Counted from the first letter of the stretch, positions 47,569-59,817 are shown. The stretch is 64,000 nucleotides of DNA from Pseudocercospora fijiensis CIRAD86 (GCF_000340215.1 NW_006921543.1:1606708-1670707); one strand, 5' to 3'. Program-made: numbers and translations. Notes: generated from the letters alone by a model not told the origin.

Positions 47569-49379
47569 TCCGCCGCTACTTTCTCGCTAATATAACTCTA
47601 GCGCCTTATATTAGATAATAACCTAGGACTTCTTCTAGTTCTATATAAAGGGCTCTACGCCCCTTCCTACCCTAAGCCGTCGCGTAGATCGACTCGTCTA
47701 TCTAGTCCGCCTATCTCCGAAGTACCTAGTAATACTATAGCTCGTCTATATATATATTATCTAGCTTTCGTCTAAGGTAGTATTCTAGGTCGAAGAGCTA
47801 CCTAATTACTAACTCCTCGACCTCGTATTAGAGTTATATTAGATCCGATACTCTACTATCTATACTAGTATAACGTACGCCGAGCGCGCTACTACCGAGG
47901 ATGCCTTTAATAATAATCCCCGAACCTAGGCTATTATCCTATCTTCGCGTACTAATATAGAGTCTATTAATCTATATTACGGTATATATATATAGTATAT
48001 CGTAGATATCGTCGACTTTAGTAAGAAGAACTCGATCGTTAATCGTTATACTCGCGTAGGATAGATCTACGCCGTTATATAGTATTCGAATTAAGCCTCG
48101 TCGATACTATCGACTCGCGCTACTAGTAGACCTTCTATCTCGATATTTAGGAGCGGCTTACTATAGTAGTCTTACCGCCTAACCGGCTTATAGATAAAGA
48201 GATCTACTATATCTAGTTAGACGAGATTATACGAGCCTATAGTACTACTAGTACGCCCTCTATAACCTAATTCCGTAAATACGCTAATACTAATATTAGA
48301 TAGCGTATAGCCGATGCCTATATACGTAAGTTCTACGGCATTCGCTACTAGATATTAGATACTACGTAGGGCTATATCTCCGATCCGATTCGTAAGAATC
48401 TCGTTTTAGTCGAAGCTATCTTTCGTCTATTACTCGGTAGTATAATAGCGGGAGAAGTCGCTACTATTATCGACCGCTAGTAGCCTACGCTAGATAACTT
48501 CTTTTAGGCCGATAAGCGTAACCTAGACTATACGGGAGGATACGACTACGAGTATCTTAAGTACGCTATAGTATAATATCTATACCGCGACGACGTTACC
48601 GAGGATATCCGTCCGATTCGACTTATATAGTACCTTTACTATTTCGCTACCGAGGCCCTCGCTATAGGTTAATACGACTCTACTATTATTCCTAATTAGT
48701 ATAGTAAGTTATACCGTACGTTATTATCTATTTCGCTATCTAGTATAGTAGTTATTACCTCCGTTACCGGTCGAATTACTAATACCCTTTATAGTATATC
48801 TTAAGTACGTTTAGCGGCGTACTCCTAACTACGACGCCGATTTTGCTTAGGCCGTATAAAATATCGGCTACTACGCTCCTACTCTCGCGCCCCTTGTCCG
48901 AAGATTTCAGAGTTTTACTAGTTCCTTCGATAATTATAATAATAATAGTAACTATAGAGTTACTACTCTCTCCCTTAGAACGCTATCTAACTACGAACCT
49001 AACTATATAGATATATAGCTATACTTACTAGGCAGTTAGGCCGGCTTTTCTATTTGCCCTAACTCTAGCGACTCTATCGAAGATACTAGCGCTATAGACG
49101 AGCTAACCCTACGCGCTCGTTACTTAACTAAGCGATCTCTTACTCTACTAGTCGCTTTATATTCTCGCCTAGCTAACGATATATTAGCTTATACTAAGCG
49201 CGTTAAGCTAGCGGCTAGCGCCTCGTCTATAGTACTAGTCGAGAGTAGCGACGCCGAGGATGCCGAGTAAGGCGTAGGTATACTTATACGGGCCCTATAT
49301 ATAGAGAGTAGATAGTAATATAGATCTCCTCGAGTAGGCCTCTACGGGACGACTAGTAAGTACGTATATCCTAGGCGTT

Positions 49380-49990
49380 AGGTTCTATAGGTTACCGACT
49401 AGGCGCGCGTATAGATAGTCTAGTCTATATACTAAATACTAGCCGATTAAGTAGAGCAATTTCCTATTATATCTCTAGCCTTTTCTATAGTTTTTCCTCC
49501 TATCTATATATAGTCTACCTAGTCGGCACTTGTAATATATACTATTAATACAACCGAATTGTAGTAGCCGTTATATATAGATCTAGAGTCTATATAACCG
49601 ATTCCGAACTGCTATTATCCGCGAGGCCCTACCGCTATTATCTAACCCGCCTATACCTTCGTTATACTTTACGTACGCGTAATATAATCGCCGAGTATCT
49701 ATAGTAACGATAGAGAGTCTTTCCCTACTACTCGGGTATTTTATCTACCTATCTTCCTGCCTCTACTAATATTATATATTTCCCGCTATCTAGTTATTAT
49801 ATCTTGCCTATAAGACACGCCGTCTATAGGATTATATAAGCGGGTATAATAGAAGATACGTCTATAGATATACGTCTAAGCTAGGTCTTATATTCCGCTA
49901 TTATTTCCCCTAGGTTTAGTATACTATCGGTCTATCTCTACTACGATACCCCCTCTTATTAGTCGCTAACTATTTTGCTAGCTAGGGAAA
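49380..49990 (+). pseudogene. Possible small unknown ORF
   Basis: A plus-strand frame with few stops reads VYITDSELLLSARPYRYYL, then TNIIYFPLSSYYILPIRHAV and AGIIEDTSIDIRLS. It is hydrophobic and Tyr/Leu-rich. No start codon and no recognised family; it could be a chance frame. Confidence 0.25.
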
Positions 49991-50113
49991 AAATAGTTAA
50001 AAGGGTTTATACGGCAGCGTCTCTAATAAGCACTCTATTAGTTACTAACCCGTTTTAACCGAATATACTCTCGCGGCGACGGTTAACTACTTTTCCGGCT
50101 AGTAAAGTCGTTA
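49966..50113. repeat. Twin-palindrome element, wide spacing
   Basis: CTAACTATTTTGCTAGCTAG at the left and CTTTTCCGGCTAGTAAAGTCG, ending GTTAG, at the right are inverted about 110 bp apart. No gene is seen between 50113 and the module at 50424. Confidence 0.5.
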
Positions 50114-50423
50114 GTATTGCCTTAGTTATATTTCGTCTTGCCGCGCCTACTCTAGTTAGACTTTACTTTACTTCCTTTTACGCCTCGTACCTACCGCGTA
50201 TATAAAGTCTACGTATATATTATATTACTATTATATACTGCTTCGTCGTCGTTCGGCTATCTTTTACGGCCCTACTTTACGTACAATCTCGCCTATATCG
50301 TAGATAGAGATATACGACTTCGATATACTATATAAAATTATATAGGCGACGTAAGTAGTCCGTCTAGTATAGGATCTTAGTAAGGTAATAGCGTCGCTTC
50401 GGCTTTACTTTATTCCTTCCTCT

Positions 50424-50765
50424 TAGATTAGGTTCTAAACCCTATACTAGCGCGTTTTAGCGGACTTTACCTATCGGCCTTAACTAACGTACCGAACGAA
50501 AGGCGGTCCTAACTTTACTATATAAATTAGCTATATCGCTCGGGATGTCTCTTTTATACGCGTATTAGTAAAGTAAACCGCCCTATATATTTGCGCTATT
50601 TGCGCGGCCTACTATATAAACGGTTAGAGGTCCGAGCGCTAATACTAGTATATACCTTTCTACTATCGCCCTAACTTCTTCTACTTTATAATCTACTCCT
50701 ACTACTACCGCCTTCCTCGTCTACCTACCTCTATCTCGTTTCTCTATCCGGTAAACTAGTCTATA
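50424..50765 (+). promoter_or_regulatory. Shared upstream module before the SNF2 paralog
   Basis: AGATTAGGTTC, TTAGCGGACTTTACC, TATATAAATTAGCTATATCG, GTAAACCGCC, a C/T-rich tract and the arm TCCGGTAAACTAGTCTATA follow the same order as in segment A, although the rest of this region is not segment A. This is the most diverged copy and supports a function tied to the downstream gene. Confidence 0.55.
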
Positions 50766-50835
50766 CTCTAGTTTTCTCTACCTAGTAAACCGATCTATAC
50801 CTACGAGCTACTCTTCTAGCTAGTCTAAACGGTAA

Positions 50836-52949
50836 ATAACGGCTAGTACGCTATATACCGACGGCGATTATAAATCCGAACGAGAAGTTTATACCGACTA
50901 GCCTAGCGACGCCGAAGAAGCGTAAGAAGATAGTTACTACTAACGCGAACGCTACCGAGTCGTCGCCGACTCTCCCTACGAGAACTAAGGGTAAGAGTAC
51001 TAAGGCTACCTAGAATATACTAGCTACTCCTTCTACGCTAGGTATACTCGCCTAGCCTAAGCCTAAGCCTAAGGCTCCTAAGATATCTAAGGTAGTAACT
51101 ATACTACTATAGTTTAGCCTAACTATAGATAAGAAGTAGGTACTATACGAGGCTATATATAAAGCTAGAAGAGAGGCGCTTAGAATGTTCCTAGTAAACG
51201 GTATACGAGTTCCTATCTAGGCCGATTGCAGTATATATCTTCTCGGCTTCCTAGAATCCGGTCTAGAGAAGAATAGATATATTCTCTTATTCCTAAACTT
51301 CCCTTATTAGGATCTATATAAAGGGTTCCTTTAGGCTATATCGTAGTTGGTAGGTCGGTAGTATTAGAATAATAGTAGATATTAGGTAAGTTCCGTCCTA
51401 CGCTATATATCTAGACTAATATACTAACTATTTTACCGGCTAGTAAACCTACTATACTAAAGTTAGACTTTGCCGGCCGGCGAAATAGTTAGCGGTTTAG
51501 TCCTCGTAGTTATATATCCCTTCTAGTTAACGCTAATATTATTATATAGAATCTATTTAGTTTGCGCGATAGTAACGACGACCTGCCTAAGGAGGACTAG
51601 CTATCGGGTAACTCGAATAATTTAGTCCCGACGAAGACTGTTTTCGAGTATATCTTCGCTATACCCGATAATACTTTTACTATCGACGATCTTATAGTAG
51701 AGGATATACCTAACGATATCCGCTTTCTATATTCGAAGCCGAAACTGCGCCTTACCGTCTATTTCTTACGTATAGCCTATCTAGTACGAATAGTCGCCGA
51801 GATATATAAAGACTATACGTACGTACTCGAAGTACCTCTAGAGATTCCCCCTAAATACCGAAAGGTAGCTAAGAGTATTTAAGGCTAGGAGGTTAACGGA
51901 AATATCCTCTTTCGCCTTATATTACTAGTCTAATACTAGTATACTAAGGTTCGTAAGAATAAGGAAGTAGGGGGTATAGCGTACGTATTTAAGAAGGATT
52001 TCTACGGTAGGGCTAACGCGGAGCCTATCGTATATAGAGTCCCTAGTACTACGATATTTAATACCGTAGAGTAGGCCTAAGACTAAAAACTAGCCGATAA
52101 CGAAGCTCGCTAGGCTCTAGCCGACGTCGAAAGCGAATTCTTTGCTAATATAAAACGTACTATTCTCCGTTCGGCCTAAGAGTATAATAATACTATCTAA
52201 TACCTCTCGGATATACGCTATAACCTATTCGCGGATAAGACTACTAACCTTAATACCCGCGATCTAGATATATAGGATTAGACTATATACGACGAATATA
52301 TTAAATGCCTCGCCGAGCGCCGTAATCTAATCTTCTTTAACGACTATACTACTATCGATCCGGCTAATAAGCGGTTTCTCTATAAAGGTTACCGCTAATA
52401 TACGGAGAAAGTCTACCGTACCGTAGATATATCTCTACCCTAAGATATAAACGATAATCTACTATCGGCTATATAGGACTATATTAACCGAGAGGCCGAG
52501 TACTATACCGCCGACTCCCTAGACTACCGCGAACTTCTATAGTCCCCTACGGATACGAATACTATATTTAGTAATATATTACGTTATATAAATAGCGTAT
52601 TAGCCGTCTCTCCTATATTTATAAACGTATACGCCGCGACGGGTATTATAGTTACCGCGCTCCTAGACGGCGAGATTAACCCTATTAGTAAGTATAGATT
52701 CTATATTATATTTCGTAATCTCGCTTTAAAGCTATAGTAGCCTTAGGCAATCGCGTAGATTCTCTAAATATAGAAGTCGCCTATATAAGGCGCTATCCTC
52801 GCTAATAACGTAGGTACTAGTAAGACTATTACGGTCCTCTACGCCGTCGTCTATTAGTCCGAATATATCGAAGAATAGCGTTATAACTACCGAGGTACGT
52901 TTTCTCTTTCTACGTATAGACCGTTTTACTAGCTAGTAATCTAGTCGTT
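50836..52949 (+). pseudogene. SNF2-type helicase paralog, truncated by B2
   Basis: The N-terminal exon carries a nuclear-localisation-like PKKRKK (about 50923-50940) and a Pro/Lys-rich stretch. An intron is proposed at 51386-51492 (GTAAGT...TACTAAC...TTAG); removing it keeps phase 0. The next exon runs to Walker A at 52789-52830, GAILANNVGTSKTI, and SEYIEE. A donor GTACGT at 52895 is in the same phase and place as the intron of the segment A gene. B2 lies 55 bp into this second intron, so the rest of the gene is lost. It is paralogous to 44867-49270 but clearly diverged outside the Walker A region. Confidence 0.7.
51424..51492. repeat. Twin-palindrome element forming the end of an intron
   Basis: CTAACTATTTTACCGGCTAG and GACTTTGCCGGCCGGCGAAA, the right arm ending TAGTTAG. 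In this reading the left arm supplies TACTAAC as branch site and the right arm's last bases are the acceptor AG of the intron 51386-51492. Confidence 0.75.
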
Positions 52950-53013
52950 ACTATAGGGCACTTTAGGGTTAGGGTTAGGCGTATAGTAGGCGTATAGTAG
53001 GGCGCCGGCGTCG

Positions 53014-53695
53014 GGCTAATTAGCTATAACTAGCGATATAGTAAGGGCCGCGGGCTAATTAGCTATAACTAGCGATAGGAACGCTCGCCTTTACGTATAA
53101 CGTCGACGAGCTTTATTTACTATTTATCGCCTCCCTTATAGAACTATTCTCTATTTATTCGATATTATAATATCGAAGGTATAAAAGAATATATTCTCGC
53201 GCCTACTCGTAGGCCGCCTACGTATATTACGAGCTAAATAAGAAGGCGGTCGTATTCTTAGTCGTATCTCGACTACGCCTATATTAGGCTAATTAGCTAT
53301 AACTAGCGATATAGTAAGGGCCGCGGGCTAATTAGCTATAACTAGCGATAGGAACGCTCGCCTTCGCGCGCGATATCGACGAGCCCTATTTACTATTTAT
53401 CGCCTCCCTTATAGAACTATTTTCTATTTATTCGATATTATAATATCGAAGATATAAAAGAATATATTCGCGTACCTACTTATAGGCCGCCTATATATAT
53501 TGCAAGCTAAATAAGAAGGCGGTCGTATTCTTAGTCGTATTTCGACTACGCCTACGTTAGGCTAATTAGCTATAACTAGCGATATAGTAAGGGCCGCGGG
53601 CTAATTAGCTATAACTAGCGATAGGAACGCTCGCTCTTACGCGCGACGTTAACTAGCTCTATTTACTATTTATCGCCTCCCTTATAGAACTATTC
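53014..53695. repeat. 273-bp tandem repeat of B2, 2 full units plus a partial
   Basis: Units start at 53017, 53290 and 53563, exactly 273 bp apart. The third is cut at the same place as in B1. Confidence 0.9.
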
Positions 53696-53696
53696 T

Positions 53697-54950
53697 CTTA
53701 GAGTACTCTCTACGAGCTATATCGCGAAAATACCCTCTATAGCCTTTACGAAGTAGTCTTAATAACTCGCTATACTCTATATACCGCTAAGGATGTATTT
53801 AATAGTAAAGTCGGTATCTATACTAAAGTAAGTCTCGCCTTTACCCTTTTAATACGCCGCCCGTTATATACTAACCTAAGTAGGTTTATATCTATAGCGC
53901 GACTTTGTCTATATATAGCTTCGCTATCCGCGTTACTTTTAGTCTCCTCCGTACTAGTAAGAAAGTTCTATAAGAACCGCGAAGATACCCTCTACGGCCT
54001 TTACGAAGTAGTCTTAATAACTCGCTATACTCTATATACCGCTAAGGACGTATTTAATAGTAAAGTCGGTATCTATACGAAGGTTAGTCTCGCCTTTACC
54101 CCTTTAACGCGCCGCCCGTTATATACTAACCTAAGTAGGTTTATATCTATAGCGTAACTTTATCTATATATAGCTTTACCGTCCGCGTTACTTTTAGTCT
54201 CCTTTATACTAGTAAGAAAGTTCTATAGGAATAGTTAAAGCGCCTTATCGCCGGTAGCTTAGTCGTTCTTATACTAATAAATAATAAGTTCGTATCTCGC
54301 GCTATTATCGCTACTATTACCGCTCGACTACTAGAGGGACTTTAGTAGAATCTACCTAAGCTTAATCTCGCCTTTGCCTATCCTAAGGAGTTAGAGCTAG
54401 ATCCTACTATAGAATATCTTATAGTAGAGGACCGTAGCGGACTTTTCGAAGCTAATCGGTATACCTTACTTAGCCTTTAGTATATAATACGCGAGAGTTT
54501 CCCCTTATTAGAGTACCTCGTTAGTATATAGCCTTATATTTCGGCGCCTAAGTATTTTAAAGTATAGCTAAAGCGAGATCTAAGCTCTATCCTAGTTAAT
54601 AACTCTAACGAGAGCTTCGAGAATATTAATATAGTTAAGTACTAGCCTTCTAAGCCTAATAGTACTCTAGACGCCTTCTAACTAGAAGCGCTCCGTCGTA
54701 TTCTAATAGCGCGTCTTACTATTATTTAAGGCCTACCCGGTACTAGTAAGACCTATATCTCTATATAAGCTATTAAAGTAATACTCGAGAACTAGAATAA
54801 GGGAGATCTACTAATAATTATCGCTTATTAGACTAACTACGCTATCGACTAGTTTTTACGTTATATCGCTATATTCGAGGAAGAATTTATATATCTCGGT
54901 AGTCGTAGTAAGGATAAGGATATCGTTAAGCCGCTTTATTAGGATACGAC
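53697..54950 (+). pseudogene. NFX1/UPF1-type helicase fragment, B2 copy
   Basis: Same fragment as 6545-7790, with the in-frame 255-bp duplication at 53722-54231 and Walker A at 54729-54752. More CA/TG sites are lost than in B1. It ends in the 41-bp hairpin array (54928-55009, two units). A 273-bp-unit piece follows at about 55016-55086. Confidence 0.7.
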
Positions 54951-55471
54951 GAAGCGCTTCTAGTTAGTAAGCCGCTTCGCTAGAATACGACGAAGCGCTT
55001 AAGAAATATTAAAGTAAGAAGGCGTTCGTATTCTAAGTCGTATCTCGACCGCGCTTACGTCTAGCTAATTAGCTATAACTAGCGATACGGCCCTCGCTCC
55101 GTTAGAACGCGACGGAGCGCTTCTAGTTAAGAAATATATAGGGTACGTATTCCCCTATCCCTTACCCTCCGGTTCCGTAAGTAGGGATTTATCTATCTTC
55201 TTAGCTATACTTTTAGTCTTATATTAAGTATACGAGGTACCCTTTCCCGAAATCTAGCTAACCTATCTACCCGATATTAATTAAACATTACTAGAACCTA
55301 GCTAACTATCTAATTAAATAGCCTTCCTTCGCTATTACGGAAGGCTACTACGAACTTTATTCCGTATCTTATATTACTCCGCCTATCGCCTAGTAAGGAC
55401 TTTTACCTTTAATAATAGACCTACTAGTAATACTCTTTAGGTTTACTTATCCTACGGTCCGATAGAGGAAT

Positions 55472-55536
55472 AACTTAAAACTTTTAGTATATACCTAAAA
55501 TACCTAGTTTTAGGTACGTACCTAAAGTTTTAAGTT
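55472..55536. repeat. 65-bp hairpin, GGTACGTACC family, B2 copy
   Basis: Same arms as 8357-8421, with CG/CA positions changed to TA in the left arm. Confidence 0.7.
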
Positions 55537-55815
55537 ATTTACGGTATCCTTTAATTACTAGACTTTAGGTTTTATAACGTCTACGGGAAGGCTATAGGTA
55601 GTATACGAACCTACTTATACGTACTGCTTTATACGTAAAATATACTACGCTACTATTCCTTACTCTCTTATATATAAAATATATCGCTAGAAAGGGGTAG
55701 CCCTTTCTAGTATTAGTAGTTTCCGCGAGATAGAACTACTACCTCCTCGAATTCTATACTTATTAGCGCGGCTTATATATAAGCTTTGCCCTCCGCTATT
55801 AACGGAATTAATACG

Positions 55816-56406
55816 ATACTGCCTAAAGGATAGCGTAAGCTACTCGATACTAAAGAGGAAGAGCGGAAGAAGAAGGCCGAATATACCGTAAGGAAGTTAG
55901 CGAGTACGGCTCTACGACGAGCCTAGAAGAAAGTATAGTAAGCTAAGTAAGACCTAGGCGTAGTATCTTCTTCGTCTATACTATAACTATATCTAGCCGC
56001 TATATCGTCTACCTCCTCGGCTACCTAATCTATCCCCTATATTAACCCTCTACTTCGTAGCTAAATAGGCGTAGTAGATAGTTAAATACTCTAGAGTTAG
56101 TACTATTCGGCTAGTTAGGGACGGCTACTTCTCTTAGTACTACGACTACTACCGCTCTCTTTATAGATAGCGCCGCGTATAAATACTAGAAATAGGCTAT
56201 AGCTCCTCGCTATTTATATTAACTAGCTCGAGATCGACGATATTATCGTAGTAGTCGATTAATTTACTAGAGCTAACGCCGCTAGCTCTACTCTAAGGGA
56301 TAGTACTTCTACGTCTATCGTTTAATAATCGATCGTATAAGCTATCCCTACTTACGACTAGCCTTAGTTAGCTATTCGGTAGGCTCCTCTATATCCTCTT
56401 CTCCCT
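55816..56406 (+). pseudogene. Large B gene, 5' fragment in B2
   Basis: Only the first 197 codons remain, ending where B3 starts and before the minisatellite. The start codon is ATA. Confidence 0.65.
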
Positions 56407-56470
56407 ACTATAAGGCACTTTAGGGTTAGGGTTAGGTATATAGCGGGTATATAGTAGGGCGCCGGCGTCG

Positions 56471-57700
56471 GGCTAATTAGCTATAACTAGTAATACGGTA
56501 AGGGCTGCGGACTAATTAGCTATAACTAGCGATAGGAACGCTCGCTCTCGCGCGCGACGTCGACGAGCTCTATTTACTATTTATCGCCTCCCTTATAGAA
56601 CTATTCTCTATTTATTCGATATTATAATATCGAAGGTATAAAAGAATATATTCTTATACCTACTCGTAGGCCGCCTATATATATTATAAGCTAAATAAGA
56701 AGGTAGTCGTATTCTTAGTTATATCTCGACTATGTCCGCGTTAGGCTAATTAGCTATAACTAGCGATATAGTAAGGGCCGTAGGCTAATTAGCTATAACT
56801 AGCGATAGGAACGCTCGCCCTCGCGTACGACGTTAATAAGCCCTATTTACTATTTATCGCCTCCCTTATAGAACTATTCTCTATTTATTCGATATTATAA
56901 TATCGAAGGTATAAAAGAATATATTCTCGCGCCTACTCGTAGGCCGCCTACGTATATTATAAGCTAAATAAGAAGGCGGTCGCATTCTTAGTCGTATTTC
57001 GACTACGCCCGCGTCGGGCTAATTAGCTATAACTAGCGATATAGTAAGGGCCGCGGGCTAATTAGCTATAACTAGCGATAGGAACGCTCGCCCTTACGCG
57101 CGACGTCGACGAGCTCTATTTACTATTTATCGCCTCCCTTATAGAACTATTCTCTATTTATTCGATATTATAATATCGAAGGTATAAAAGAATATATTCT
57201 CGCGCCTACTCGTAGGCCGCCTATGTATATTACGAGCTAATAAGAAGGCGGTCGTATTCTTAGTCGTATCTCGACTACGCCTACGTTAGGCTAATTAGCT
57301 ATAACTAGCGATATAATAAGGGCCGCGGGCTAATTAGCTATAACTAGCGATAGGAACGCTCGCTCTCGCGCGCGACGTCGACGAGCTCTATTTACTATTT
57401 ATCGCCTCCCTTATAGAACTATTCTTTATTTATTCGATATTATAATATCGAAGATATAAAAGAATATATTCTCGCGCCTACTCGTAGGCCGCCTACGTAT
57501 ATTACGAGCTAAATAAGAAGGCGGTCGTATTCTTAGTCGTATCTCGACTACGCCTACGTCGGGCTAATTAGCTATAACTAGCGATATAGTAAAGGCTGCG
57601 GGCTAATTAGCTATAACTAGCGATAGGAACGCTCGCCCTTACGCGCGACGTCGACTAGCTCTATTTACTATTTATCGCCTCCCTTATAGAACTATTCTCT
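56471..57700. repeat. 273-bp tandem repeat of B3, 4 full units plus a partial
   Basis: Units start at 56474, 56747, 57020, 57292 and 57565. The 57020 unit is 272 bp because of one deleted base. The array is twice as long as in B1 or B2. Confidence 0.9.
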
Positions 57701-57702
57701 TA

Positions 57703-58960
57703 GAGTACTCTCTATAAGCTATATCGCGAAGATACCCTCCGCGGCCTTCGCGAAGTAGTCTTAATAACTCGCTATACTCTATATACCGCTAAGGACGTAT
57801 TTAATAGTAAAGTCGGTATCTATACTAAAGTAAGTCTCGCCTTTACCCCTTTAACGCGCCGCCTATTATATACTAACCTAAGTAGGTTTATATCTATAGC
57901 GCGACTTTGTCTATATATAGCTTCGCCGTCCGCGTTACTTTTAGTCTCCTCCGTACTAGTAAGAAAGTTCTATAGGAACCGCGAAGATACCCTCCGCGGC
58001 CTTCGCGAAGTAGTCTTAATAACTCGCTATACTCTATATACCGCTAAGGACGTATTTAATAGCAAAGTCGGTATCTATACGAAGGTTAGTCTCGCCTTTA
58101 TCCCTTTAACGCGCCGCCTATTATATACTAACCTAAGTAGGTTTATATCTATAGCGCGACTTTATCTATACGTAGCTTCGCTATCTGCGTTACTTTTAGT
58201 CTCCTCCGTACTAGTAAGAAAGTTCTATAGGAACAGTTAAAGCGCCTTATCGCCGGTAGCTTAGTCGTTCTTATACTAATAAATAACAAGTTCGTATCTC
58301 GCGCTATTATCGCTACTATTACCGCTCGACTACTAGAGGGACTTTAGTAGAATCTACCTAAGCTTAATCTCGCCTTTGCCTATCCTAAGGAGTTAGAGCT
58401 AGATCCTACTATAGAATATCTTATAGTAGAGGACCGTAGCGGACTTTTCGAAGCTAATCGGTATACCTTACTTAGCCTTTAGCGTATAATACGCAAGGGT
58501 TTCCCCTTATTAGAGTACCTCGTTAGTATATAGCCTTATATTTCGGCGCCTAAGTATTTTAAAGTATAGCCGAAGCGAGATCTAAGCTCTATCCTAGTTA
58601 ACAACTCTAACGAGAGCTTCGAGAATATTAATATAGTTAAGTACTAGCCTTCTAAGCCTAATAGTACTCTAGATACCTTCTAACTAGAAGCGCTCTATCG
58701 TATTCTAACGGCGCGTCTTACTATTATTTAAGGCCTACCTAGTACTAGTAAGACCTATATCTCTATATAAGCTATTAAAGTAATACTCGAGAACTAGAAT
58801 AAGGGAGATCTACTAATAATTATCGCTTATTAGACTAACTACGCTATCGACTAGTTTTTACGTTATATCGCTATATTCGAGGAAGAATTTATACGTCTCG
58901 GTAGTCGTAGTAAGGATAAGGATATCGTTAAGCCGCTTCGTTAGAATACGACGAAGCGCT
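57703..58960 (+). pseudogene. NFX1/UPF1-type helicase fragment, B3 copy
   Basis: Same fragment with the 255-bp duplication at 57724-58233 and Walker A near 58732 (GLPSTSKTY, one more Gly lost). It is followed by two 41-bp hairpin units (58930-59011) and a 273-bp-unit piece at about 59019-59090. Confidence 0.7.
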
Positions 58961-59473
58961 TCTAGTTAGTAAGCCGCTTCGCTAGGATACGACGAAGCGC
59001 TTAAGAAATATTAAAGTAAGAAGGCGTTCGTATTCTAAGTCGTATCTCGACCGCGCCCGCGTCTAGCTAATTAGCTATAACTAGCGATACGGCCCTCGCT
59101 CTATTAGAACGCGACGGAGCGCTTCCGGTTAAGAAATATATAGGGTACGTATTCCCCTATCCCTTACTCTCTAGTTCCGTAAGTAGGGATTTACCTATCT
59201 TCTTAGCTATACTTTTAGTCTTATATTAAGTATACGAGGTACCCTTTTCCGAAATCTAGCTAACCTATCTGCCTAATATTAATTAAACATTATTAGAACC
59301 TAGCTAACTATCTAATTAAATAGCCTTCCTTCGCTATTACGGAAGGCTACTACGAACCTTACCCCGTATCTCGTATTACTCCGCCTATCGCCTAGTAAGG
59401 ACTTTTACCTTTAATAATAGACCTACTAGTAATACTCTTTAGGTTTACTTATCCTACGGTCCGATAGAGGAAC

Positions 59474-59538
59474 AACTTAAAACTTTTAGTACGTACCTAA
59501 AACGCCTAGTTTTAGGTACGTACCTAAAGTTTTAAGTT
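59474..59538. repeat. 65-bp hairpin, GGTACGTACC family, B3 copy
   Basis: Here the inner palindromes read GTACGTACC in both arms, the best-matched copy of the three B hairpins. Confidence 0.75.
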
Positions 59539-59817
59539 ATTTACGGTATCCTTTAATTGCTAGACTTTAGGTTTTGCAACGTCTATAGGAAGGCCGTAGG
59601 CAGTATACGAACCTACTTATACGTACTGCTTTATACGTAAAATATACTATGCTACTATTCCTTACTCTCTTATATATAAAATATATCGCTAGAAAGGGGT
59701 AGCCCTTTCTAGTATTAGTAGTTTCCGCGAGATAGAACTACTACCTCCTCGAATTCTATACTTATTAGCGCGGCTTATATATAAGCTTTACCCTCCGCTA
59801 TTAATAGAATTAATATA

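Larger units (their letters stand above)
44867..49270 (+). pseudogene. SNF2-type helicase gene, full-length copy, RIP-decayed
   Basis: The N-terminal part repeats 3516-5793. Walker A at 45611-45652 reads GAILADDTGTSKTIS, keeping one more Gly than copy 1. Intron 45718-45842 rejoins the frame to AILDYAYIERGIVLD. A second probable intron spans the palindromes at 47489-47568, with donor ATAAGT at 47468 (GTAAGT before RIP). The C-terminal helicase domain reads SSRTNIESINLYYG, VDFSKKNSIVNRYTRVG near 47945-48080, matching the last SNF2 motifs. A charged tail ends SSDAEDAE at TAA 49268-49270. A chromatin or DNA translocase role is inferred from the family. Confidence 0.75.
52950..56406 (+). mobile_element. 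Element B, copy 2, right end cut by B3
   Basis: It starts ACTATAGGGCACTTTAGGG, carries TTAGGG units (52963-52979), and matches B1 from 5794 to 9291. It ends at CTTCTCCCT, where B3 begins. It is strongly RIP-mutated. Confidence 0.85.
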
